A stretch of 64,000 nucleotides of DNA, from positions 930,001-994,000 of the forward strand of contig JAIXMG010000001.1 of NCBI GenBank assembly GCA_025201345.1, given 5' to 3'. The position numbers and the translations under genes are program-made. This document shows positions 43,091 through 53,228 of this stretch, piece by piece. Within the stretch, counting starts at the first letter, position 1. Every line of letters starts with the position of its first letter. The notes under the pieces are model-generated. The model saw nothing but the letters and a program-made list of their open reading frames with translations, was not told where the DNA came from and ran no database searches. Source of the DNA: Thamnidium elegans (taxonomy: Eukaryota > Mucoromycota > Mucoromycetes > Mucorales > Mucoraceae).

Positions 43091-45139
43091 TTAAAGGGTA
43101 ACATTTTTTTCATCTAAAGAAAGTTCTTCATCACGTTTTTCATCTGGTTTAACACCATAACGAACATTACGGAAAAACAAAGTCAAAATAAACCCAAGAG
43201 CAGCAGCAGCAATAGGAAGAATAAAGACTTTATGAATAGCATCTGAATAAGCAGTAATAACTGGTCTTTGAAGTTCTAAAGGCATTTTACGAATAAACAA
43301 AAAGTTACTAAGAGCACCGTATGATTGAGCACCAGCTAAAATTTCTAAAGGTAATTTAGCAAACTCTTGTTTCAAAAAGATTTGATACAGAGTTTGATAA
43401 ATGGCAATACCAATGGAAGAAGCGAGCATCATAAAGAAATTAATACAACTGGTAGCAATAGCCATATCGCGATGTTCAACAATAGCTTGTACAGTCAAAA
43501 TTGAGTTTTGTTGAGAAAGTCCAAATGCAAGTCCACAAAAGGAAAGGTAACCTGCTTGTTGACCCCAACTACTGGTCTCGCTCACTGTGTAAAAGAGTCC
43601 ATAACCCAATAAATTACTTGCTGCGCCAATCATAATGTAGTACTTGATGCTGGGAAATTTACGGATAAGGAACCCTCCACCAACCGATCCGCCAATAAGG
43701 CACACCATAAATGGAATAAGACGAAGACCAGATTGAGTACTATCTGCTCCAAATACGGATTGATAATAAACTGGGCCAAAGTATAAAGTACCAATAAACG
43801 TAAGACCCAAACACATCATATAGCCATAAACAATTGTAACTGGAGGATTTAATAATACACGAGCAGGTAAAAGCTAATACAAAAAGGATTGTTAAAATAA
43901 AAACTCTTTTTTTTAAAAAAAAAAAGTTAACTTACAGGATCATGAGCAACCCAACCTTCAATATAAATTAAAGCAATTAAAGAAACACCTGCGGCAACAA
44001 ATGGTCCAATAGAATGAGCACTACCCCAACTACACACAAAAAAAAAGTTAGTTTTTTTTTTTCTGAATTAAATAAAACTTACCCATAAGGACTTCCCCAA
44101 TTAAGTGCTAATAATAAGCATACGATAAAACTAGTAGAAAACAAAGTACCAAGCCAGTCAACACGCTTAATTTTTGACATGAATGATGTTTGAGTTTTTT
44201 CTTTAGGCTCTTTTAAATAAAACACCATAATAATAAATGCAATAGCTGCTAAAATAACATTAAGCCAAAAATCCCAATGCCAAGTAGCATGATCGACAAA
44301 AGCGCCACCTAAAAAAAACAGTTAATATCTCCGATAAGAGCAGATCAAAAAAAAAAAAAAAAAAAAATTACCGAGAAGTGGGCCAACAACACTAGCAAGG
44401 CCATAAACAACTGCAAGCATAGATTGAAAACGAGGTAAAAGATGAACAGGTGCAATATCAGTGACAATAATAAATGTCATGGACATAACACCGCCACCAC
44501 CAAAACCTTGAATTGTACGACCAGCAATCAACATATCGATATTGGTTGATAAAGCATTGATTAAAGAACCTGCAAAGAACAAGACAATACCAAATATAAA
44601 TACGCTCTTTCTATTTAAAAAGGGTAATAACTTTAAAATTAGGATGTAATACGAAGGTTTTTTAATTTTCTTGTATACCTTCCAAAGATATCAGAAAACT
44701 AATTACAAAAAAAAAAAATTAGTAACACGTTAAAAAAAAAAAAAAAAAAAAAGTAACTTACTCGACCGGATAAAGGCTGGAAAGAGTTTAAAGCGACCAG
44801 ATAAGCAGTAGCAATCCAAGTTTGAGATTCAAGAGCATTTAATTCAGTAGCGATAATACTCATAGCAGGTGCAACCACAGTAGAATTAAGAGACATCATA
44901 AACATGGCCAAAACAATACCAACAATTAAAAGAGAAAATTCGAACCACTCTCTTTTAGTGGTAAAAGTTAATTTCTTATTATCGTTTTCTTCTAACGTAG
45001 CTATATTCTCTTCTGATCCAGATGTAGTTGAAGAAACTCTACCTTGATATAATTCGTCAACAGATTTGGTATTGCTTAAAACATGAGTTTCGTGTGTAGT
45101 TATGGTTTCTACATGTTTTTCTGTAGAATTTAATTCCAT
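43091..45139 (-). CDS. MFS drug:H+ antiporter-like transporter (14-TM type)
   Basis: Six exons: 44762-45139, 44679-44698 (20 nt), 44372-44610, 44083-44308, 43936-44029, 43091-43873; 579 residues, all in phase. A hydrophilic N-terminus is followed by membrane segments beginning EFSLLIVGIVLAMFMMSLNS. The MFS signature motif A spans the 20-nt exon (FSDIFGR then KSVFIFG). AGRTIQGFGGGGVMSMTFII is typical of the DHA2-like group, as are the two extra central spans. The C-terminal tail is charged (KPDEKRDEELSLDEK). It would export drugs, or move amino acids into the vacuole; the substrate cannot be told. Introns hold T8A9 and A20-type runs. Confidence 0.88.
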
Positions 45140-46328
45140 TATATGTTTTTATTTTCTGGTTTGTAATAGGGAAGAAGAAAAAAAAATTGTGAGATTAAAC
45201 CAGATCATATTTATATGAAGATATGAGAACTTCATTGTTACACCTGTTACAAGAAATATATCCGGGCCTACACGATCTAACATTGGTGGAATTCACGGCT
45301 ATTCCTATAAAGCCCGCCTTAAAAAATAAAATTTCGGTGGTAATATTCACCCATCAATTAAAAATCATTTCTAATTTTAATTCATTGTTTTTTTAAACTT
45401 GATACAATATTCTTTCTTTTTTGATAAAGAAAAGGGCGATCCATTTTTATTTTCAGGGAACGTTTACTTAAAAAGGTTTAACTTAATATCTAGTAAAATA
45501 ACGTGTCAAGGGGATGCAAATAATAAAATATACTATTATGAGTACTTTTATGAACCACAAAAAGTAAACGTCTTTGAAAAAATTGTTGTAGCTGTTTTTA
45601 AATGCGTTGTTATATAAAGTGTGGTAATAGTAATACTCAAATCTATAATATGCTATGCTTGGTAAGTTTAGATTAGCAAATTAAGTCAACGCCACGAGGA
45701 TTATTGTTACAGGACTGATAAAACAACCGTACTTTGGCAATGTTGAATATTAGAATCAAATAAAGTTTTTTCTGAGCTGACAATATTTTAGCTAATTCTT
45801 TTAAGAAACGGACAAACATTTTCCGTCTTAAATGGTGTATATATTACGAGAGGTGGAGTACCTAAGATTTAATGTAACGTTAACACAGCATACTTATCAC
45901 AAGTTTAATATAAAACTATTAAGTATAGTGTAACAACATCGGGTTAACCTTTAGTGCATTTCCCCCAAATCAAGTAATTTTGCGTTGACCTCTTTTCCAG
46001 CAGAAAAGATTCAACAACGAGTATTTATAATTCGCAGAAGAAGATACGACTGAATAGTATTTATATTAAATATAAAGTGTTGAACCAATAAGTGATAATA
46101 CTGCAGCCACAAGACATGTATTATTCAACAGGAACTCGTGCAGTGTGTTATATTGCGGTTAAACGAATTAACCAGTAAATATAAATAATCCAAAAAGAGG
46201 TCTTTTATCATACACAGATCAAAGGGTGTAATTTATCATGTAATGTGTATATAAATGTAGTTTATTTCTTTATGAGAGAATAATACCATATTTAATGACG
46301 TTTTTCCCCTTTCTAATACTATATAGTA
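45140..46328. other. Intergenic stretch upstream of the MFS gene
   Basis: No supported gene. A 72-codon frame at 45399-45617 has no recognisable features. The MFS promoter must lie in the first few hundred bases. Confidence 0.45.
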
Positions 46329-47041
46329 ACAATATTCCAGATCCCAAAAAGGAAATAAAAAAATGTTAGTTTTAAAATTTAAACTCTTTACTTTACCAGA
46401 AATATTCAAACCGCACAGGCGGCGAAGCACCACCGCTTTAAAGCGTGTATTTTCCAGGTGATCAGGGGCAAAAAATATATATATTGTTAACATTTAGAAA
46501 AAGGAGGAAAGTTTTGTTTAAAAGAAATATTTGTCATTGCGTGTATCCAGTAGGAACCATTCCGATCATCAAGAGCATCATAAGTATAACAAGGAAGCCT
46601 CTTACGTTCTTCTTCTTCGTGATATTTTGTTTCGTTTTCTTTTATCCATTTTTAGCAGAAGGAGAGCAATGGAAGAAAGAAAAAAGAAAACAAGCTGATA
46701 GCTTTTTTAAACATTTTTTTTTTATCAACCGCTAAAAATATGGATAATATATCAAAAAACACGTCCTAAAAAACCCCCAAGTTATTATTTATCATTTTAT
46801 TTTATCTATCTTTGTGTTGTATGTATAAGCAAGTGTACCCTTTCCGAGGGAGGTACAAAATAGTTCAGTATTGCTAATGCGTGTTCTTTAATAAAACACT
46901 ATGGCTAAATACCTTTAGTCTCTTTTTTTATGGCAATGTAATTAAACAACATACAACACCAAGGCTTTTTTTAACCGGGTTTGCTCCCATCAGTTTTTTT
47001 TTAAAACAAAACCCCTTGTGGAAAAACTAGATCTGATGGGA
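46329..47041 (-). mobile_element. Internally deleted derivative of Fanzor element B (713 bp)
   Basis: Read on the minus strand it matches both ends of element B: its left part from TCTCCCATCAGATC (47041) through the start of the coding region (YTYDAL and SYWIH), then, at about 46520, directly the sequence matching 37556 onward (CAAAACTTTCCTCC), and on to ACAATATTCC at 46329 (plus-strand reading). It therefore lacks about 3 kb of nuclease. It also lacks a roughly 180-bp stretch present in element B at about 34268-34445. Sequence divergence from B is moderate. Confidence 0.75.
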
Positions 47042-47751
47042 GAAAAAAAAGTTACTCTCACTGATAACGAGATTTATTGTATAATTTTTTTTTTATATTG
47101 AACGAGATTTGGAATAAACAAAAAAAAACATTTCTTTTTACAGCTTTAAAATACAACGGTGGTGAATAGATTATACGTAAAAATAAAACAATAATATAAG
47201 GAATAAATTATGAGTTCAGTTTATTATAAAGTGCAAAAAAAAACAATATAGCTTATTACATATAAAATAAAAAGAGTTGATAGGTATACCAATAAAACAA
47301 ATTAAACTGTCTTATAATATAAAGAAAGAAGTGATATATAAATTAAAAATGATAGATACACATATAAATAAACAGGTCAAACTATATTCAAAGCAATAAT
47401 AGATAAGCGAGGCAACAGTGTATTATAAAAAAAAACAATCTTTAAAAAAAAAAGATCTAATAAAAATAGTAAGTATAGGTTTGAATACATATGTATAAAT
47501 AAAAGAAGCATTCTTACCATAATAATACACACACAAATAGAAATCTAGTAAAATAGAGATAATGTTAATAGAGGTGATGACTACAAACAAAATTTTCCAC
47601 CTTTTTCTAAAAATTAACAATAAGTAGGGGGAATTTTTTATTTTAATGAAATAAAGGGCACTTCAGCTCACATTTTTCCCTATTAGTAATAATGTTAGAA
47701 GTACTACCATAGCTTGTTTTCACATATACTATGTACCTTTATATACTAAAG
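47042..47751. other. AT-rich spacer
   Basis: Nothing coding is seen; poly-A and AATAAA-like runs are frequent. Confidence 0.5.
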
Positions 47752-49471
47752 CTATTTTAAAGCATTATCATAAACTTGTATAAATAATAGAAAAATAAAA
47801 ATTGCTGTTTTATTCTCTGTCATAGATTGAAATCCGGTTCTAAACACGTTTGCCAATTCAAGGGCAAGGACCTCCAGATTTTGGCCCATGTTAAATCTGT
47901 CAATGTCTTTAAAAACAGCGCTTAAAACCTGCTTTTCAAAAAAGCCATACTCAGAAGAGTGGAAAATGGGGTTGGTCCACATGTAGTAGTAAAGGTATTT
48001 GTTCTTGAGCAGAACAGGATCCTAAAAGTCATAGTTGAGTATATGATTAGTGACGAACACATTGATGCATTAATTATGTTAATATTACCTGGAGTAAAAC
48101 AACGCGCAGATATGACAGTAGATTTAAAAAAATTGTTCCTACAATGTCTTCTTGAACTTCTTTGTTAGCAATCTTCTGTTTCCATTCTTCAATTCTAGGT
48201 AAACCCGATTGTTTAAGTAACTCGGATGGCTCTACTGTTGTTCTGCTGATAAAATAGTCCCCCTTTTTCAAATTAAACCGGGCAAGACATTTTATAGTAT
48301 CTACAGGAAAACCTGAGAGGTAACAGCTAACCATTCTATCGGTGTCCCCATCTACCAACTTGTCGTTGCTGATCACCAGGTACACCTTGATGAAAAATCA
48401 TATTAATCGCACTTTTTCTGTTGATATGTGTGATTTTTGAAGAATGTATCCTAACTTCGGCGAGTGACTCCTTATAAAACCTTGCTTGTTCATCATACTT
48501 TACAGATTCATCTGTTCCTTTCTTTAGGAATAAATAATCATTGTATCAATCCTTGCGCATTGTAAAGTCAGGAAAAGGTTCGTTTTCGAAATGATATCTT
48601 GGGAATAAATGTAATTCTAAAGCACCTACTGGGCATAATTCCACGATTTTATGTCTGAGAGCTGAGTCATACTGGATCTTTCCATCTTGATTTGTTTTTC
48701 CAAATGTTATAGTTGCCACCAATGTCATACATTTGGATAATCCTTGATCACCAAGTTCCATAGTGAATAAATCGGGAAGCAGTAAGCCAAGAGCAGTTTC
48801 ACTGTGTAATAGCATTGCATGACTAATCAAGAAAGATAATCTGTTTCTTGTTCCAAACGTAGAATTTTTATTTAGAAAGTATCGGCTTAACGAAAGCAAC
48901 TCGTCTTTTGCATAGCCATCGTTTAACGTATTAGTTCCACGATTGTGATAGTCATCTCTTTTTCTTTTTGTTTCTTTCTTTTCTAAAGTTTCTAAAAGCG
49001 CTTTAACTAAAGGCCCTCTGATATTTTCTTCTGATGTAAGACCTAAAGCAAATTGGCTTGAATATAAATCCATGACATCTTTGACATAACTAAGAGTAGA
49101 TTCTCTTCCTAACGGGATAACAGATCCGTCAGGATTAGTTTTGATTTTATGTCCACGCTTGACAATAAAACCTTTCAAAAAAAGACTGTTTTTTGTCATA
49201 GACAATTACACTGTCAGAAAACTTTTGATCATGACACCAAGCCTAATATATTTTAAGTAATTTTAGCAAATGATTACAAAGAGTACTTTTTTTTTACCTT
49301 CCATTCATTTTACTTAAGAGTATAAGCCTTTTCCGTATTAACAGGACGATGTTTTCTTCTTTCGGAAATTATCATTTGGCTGTTACGTTCAAGGGAAATG
49401 CTATTATCTACGTCAGGTTGAAGCTCTGCATCATCAAGAGTATCAGGTCGAGAGTTTGTAATATGATTCAT
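47752..49471 (-). pseudogene. Crypton tyrosine recombinase, decayed copy A
   Basis: Exons fit 49298-49471, 48089-49242 and 47752-48021. It starts MNHITNSRPDTLDDAELQPD. The N-terminal pattern is AYTLK, TAA, NEWK, then AWCHDQKF. The core shows GTRNRLSFLISHAMLLHSET (catalytic Arg), FGKTNQDGKIQYD (Lys side), ENEPFPDF, then THINRKSAINM (HxxR) and QVGRWG. After a frameshift comes DRMVSCYLSGFP, holding the likely nucleophile Tyr. ISRTTVEPSELL, EEWKQKI and LLSYLRVVLLQ follow. Lesions: TAA near 49311, TGA near 48544, a frameshift near 48345. It lacks the GCR1-like C-terminal domain present in copy B. Confidence 0.72.
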
Positions 49472-49554
49472 TTTAATAAGTAAAAAACTTACTGAGAATT
49501 ACAATATTACTAAAACGAGAGTATTTATATCTTTTTTAAAAAATAAGACAATGG

Positions 49555-49847
49555 TGTCGTGATCTAGCACATAATTAGTAGAATATAGCGTACATTATTA
49601 TCAATGACTAATGTAAATATACAAACTAAACAATAAAGTAAAAGCCTTTATATAAATTACATATGATGTAAAAGACACTAATATAGTTTATTCTAAATTA
49701 CTAGTCTATTTGGTAGAAGGGTATAAATACAACTTTAGAAAGGATTCTTATAATCCTTAGATCTCTTTTGATTAATAAAAACAATTTTATCCAGTCTCAC
49801 AGTATTCATACTTTACTCTATCCTTTATTGTTTACCCATTTACCACA
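49555..49847 (+). mobile_element. Solo LTR of the 14-kb Gypsy family
   Basis: TGTCGTGATCTAGC to TTTACCCATTTACCACA, 293 bp, related to the LTRs at 11282 and 14185. Flanking pentamers are AATGG and AATGA, a 4/5 match, so it is probably an older insertion with one change. It holds the unbroken ATTCTAAA site used by the Merlin-like element in the 14-kb copy. Confidence 0.85.
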
Positions 49848-50084
49848 AATGATCCTAAGACAAAAAAAAATATCTCAAGTTGTTTTGATGAAAAGTCTTA
49901 TATAATCCTTTGTAATTGGAATAATACTGTAAAGGTAAGTTAATTACTTAAAACGGTAATAAAAATTCAAAATTAACTTACGTCTTCAATGATGAAGAGT
50001 ATTCTCTCCGCCGGAGAGCGGCTTCAAGATGTTTCTTTTCAGGAAAACCTCAGCGATTTCTTTAAATTTTGTTTGTTCAGTTTG

Positions 50085-50870
50085 ATTGTTGATTACAGAA
50101 GAGTCGAAAATGGGGTTTTAATTCTCCAGGAAGATACTGGAGGTACCAGCCAATCCTATTGCAAACGCTGACACGAAATCTCTTCTCTTGTGTGTGTTTG
50201 AAAACACTCAGAATGCAGCTTTTGTTTAAGCAACAGGATGTTCCCTTTACATTCTGCATTCTTGCCTCACTGTTTTTTATACTATTTTGATTGGGTGTGC
50301 CAGTTTTTGGAAACAGAAAACGCATGTTTGGAATGAATTGTGTTCATTTGTGACGAGGACTGATGTATATCTATCGTGAATCTTCTTATTTGAACTTCCT
50401 CCGTGTTTCACGTGCCCTTTTATTCTACTTCCAATTCCATGGCCGCGATCACCAATAAACATAAGAGGACGCCCTTTTTTAGCAGCTGTCTTTCTTTTCT
50501 CCGCGCAAAGTCGATCCTTCGTACGTCTGAGGAGCAGTTTATTCGACCTTCTCAATTTTGTCATTTTTTCAGAATAATAGAAAAACGAAGAGTGTGTTTG
50601 TTTTCTAAATTGATGTTGAAACGCCTGTCCAAATCAGAAACACTTGACGCGTCGTGGCGGCTTGAGTTTTTCAGCGTTCTCTCCAATTGCTGTACCCTTT
50701 TACCACCTTCGGTGAATCTTTTTCTTCTATCCAGATAGTTTTCACGTCGATAATTATCGGATCTAAATTTCAACTCTTCAGACTTTATTACAATAGACTT
50801 GGGTAGAAATGCCAATTTTTTGTCCTGATCGTCAAATTCGACTATTTCTAATAAGATGTGATGAATTTAG
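50085..50870 (-). pseudogene. Fanzor relic C
   Basis: On the minus strand: LAFLPKSIVIKSEELKFRSD, then a one-base frame change near 50565, then RRTKDRLCAEKRKTAA. The RuvC-II region follows (MFIGDRGHGIGSRIKGH and VTNEHNSFQTCVFCFQKL, giving the Glu and a CxxC). Then, in another frame, VKGTSCCLNKSC and a damaged RuvC-III (EKRFRVSVCNRIGW), in which the expected N-R-D sequence has become degenerate. It is a distinct lineage from A, B and D and lies directly downstream of D on the same strand. Confidence 0.65.
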
Positions 50871-51124
50871 CTTTTTTTTTTTTTGAGTTTTTGAGTTTTT
50901 GGGATCTATTAGTACCATTTTTCTGCAAACCACTGGTGATTTTTGTCAGTTTGAAAAAAATGAATTTCGTTTAGCAAAAAATAAATGTCACTGGCCTAAA
51001 TTAAAAATTCGTATAATACATTTTGTGTTGTCGCTTTTTTGTATTTATTTCAATTAAATGCCTGTATTAAATAACCAAAATGGTAAATTTGATGGATAGA
51101 TTCTTATATCGATTTTTACTTTTT

Positions 51125-52085
51125 TTTTTTTTTTTTACTAAAGAGAATAGGGCGTTTACCGGTATCTCTCAAACTGTTCAATATCTTACGAAAATTTAAG
51201 GCGGCTGCCTGTTCTCGATTCCAAAGCCTTCTTCGTACTTCTTGAATCTTTAACTGAAGACAGGAAACGTTTTTGCGTCTAATGAAGCATTAGTTGGCAA
51301 GGACTTTTTTTAAAACTTACCTCAATAGTCTGTGGCAAACGACAGTTGGCATCTTGTGTCGATGATGGGGACGAGGGTTCGTTGCAGTCTTAAAAGTTTC
51401 CAGTTTGGTTTTGTAGGTCGGATAATATGAGGAGGTTTTAAATTCATTGATCAAATAAACGGTGAAGCTATTCTTCTTGAACATTGTAATTAACCCCTTA
51501 TTTCTAGTTGGCTCTTGAAACTTTATATTGGGGCTGAATCTTTACCGAATTTTCTGCGTAAATTCAGCAGTAGTTTCAAATCAGTTTGGTCATAGTAAAG
51601 TTTACTAGAAAGTTTTATTTTTCGAAAGGAAAGCAATTGGGTCTTCTCCAGTAAACCGCTGAACACTCTTTTATAATCCACAGCTTGATTTTGCTCTTGC
51701 ATTTCTTCAGCCAGCTAGATGCAGAGCCAGAGCCTGACTCAACAACAGATTTAGACACATAACTAGAGCCAGACAAAATAGTTTGAATTGCTTCACCTTT
51801 TCTTCTTTTCTTTTTTTTTGTGCGGATTAGATTTTTCATCTCCTATTGTTTTATCTTTATTATGTTAGATTTCAGGCTACGGGTAATTGTATATTATAAA
51901 CCTACTCGTCATTTTCCTGATTTGGGGGAGAGTAATAGGCGGCTGGAAATCACCATCGCTTATATTATCTTCTATGGTTTTATTTAATGCTTCAAAGTCT
52001 GCTACTCTTTGACAAGACCTGGCTATTCGCGTACCTATTCCATCGCCAACTATGTTGTCAGTATCATTACATAAATCACTGAAAT
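51125..52085 (-). pseudogene. Fanzor relic D
   Basis: Pieces on the minus strand: SDGDFQPPITLPQIRKMTS (51900-52080), then SSYVSKSVVESGSGSASSWL and KECSAVYWRRPNCFPFEK (51615-51780). Then RuvC-II as SFTVYLINEFKTSSYYPTYK, where the expected zinc-finger cysteines read Tyr, and NPRPHHRHKMPTVVCHRLL. After an intron (51281-51322) RuvC-III reads RLWNREQAAALNFRKILNSL, with Glu where the family has Asp. Frameshifts lie near 51480-51620. Catalysis and zinc binding are thus both damaged. Confidence 0.65.
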
Positions 52086-53228
52086 AAATGTATACTTTAT
52101 TCTCTGTCCCTTTCCTTTCAACTTATTTTCCTTTTTTCTTCATTTACTCTAATTATAGTCTCTTAAAAAGTGTTTGAAAAGTAAAAGAAAAGCTACCTAA
52201 AGAAAAGACGACAGAATGAAATGTAAACTCTCAATATGAAATTCATGAGATTTTTTTTATCTATAAGAAAACGCCATCAATTACCAATAAATATAACTTG
52301 GTACATATAATTTGGAAAATACTTCACTCTCATTAGGGAGTCTGGGGCTCATTTTTTTTTTTTTTTTTTTTTTTTTTTTCAATTGAAAAAGAAGTTTCAC
52401 AGTGCTGCTGGTAAATTTTGTTCTTTCTAACTAGAAAACGATTGACCTCATTGCATTAAATTCAGTAACATCTATAGAGTATTTGAATCACACATAAATG
52501 AATCCAAAAAACGTTTTCCTGCCCTTTCTCTCCGTGTAAATAACACACTCACTATTTTAAAATATAATACATAATATTTGTTTTCGAGTATCTGGACAAT
52601 ACTACATACGGATTGAGGTATTTTTTTATTTTCCCTCGCATCCAAAATCTTGGTTACTTCCATAATCCCTTGCTATAATTAATGCACCAAAGGCTTGTAG
52701 ATACAGATCAGAAATAAAACAAAATGATAAAACTTGACAGACAATGACAAATTTTTTAACGGGATAATGCCATTACTGTCACACAAACTTAAATTCAAAA
52801 ATTGTGTATATATGATTTGTCTAATTACATCTTTTAAAATCAATCTTTTTTTAAATATAAATATTCAATATTCTAGTGCATCAATATACATACCAAGCTA
52901 CAGAAAAAAAAATATAAGAGTTCGCCATGGTAAGCAGACATAGTAACTTGTATCCACTCCAAAAACAGAAAAAAAAAAAGATCTTTTTGTTTTTTTTCGC
53001 ATGAAATAGATCCTTTGCGACTAAGATTTTAAACCAATGGAAACATTTAAGATATTCTAAAATTGCGCAAAGTAAAAAAATTATATCATTTCATTGGCAG
53101 ATAACTCCAGTCACGAAAAAGTGCATCACATCTCTGGGTTAAGATGCTGTGAATAAAAAAAAAAAATCATCTTCCCTTTTTTCCCTTGTCTTTCCCCGTA
53201 CCGAACAGGAAAAAAAAAAGAACTTACT
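52086..53228. other. Intergenic region upstream of FOL1
   Basis: No gene is supported. A poly(T) run of about 28 bases lies at 52353-52379. The last 120 bases before the FOL1 ATG are pyrimidine/purine-rich with A-tracts and probably contain its promoter. Confidence 0.5.
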
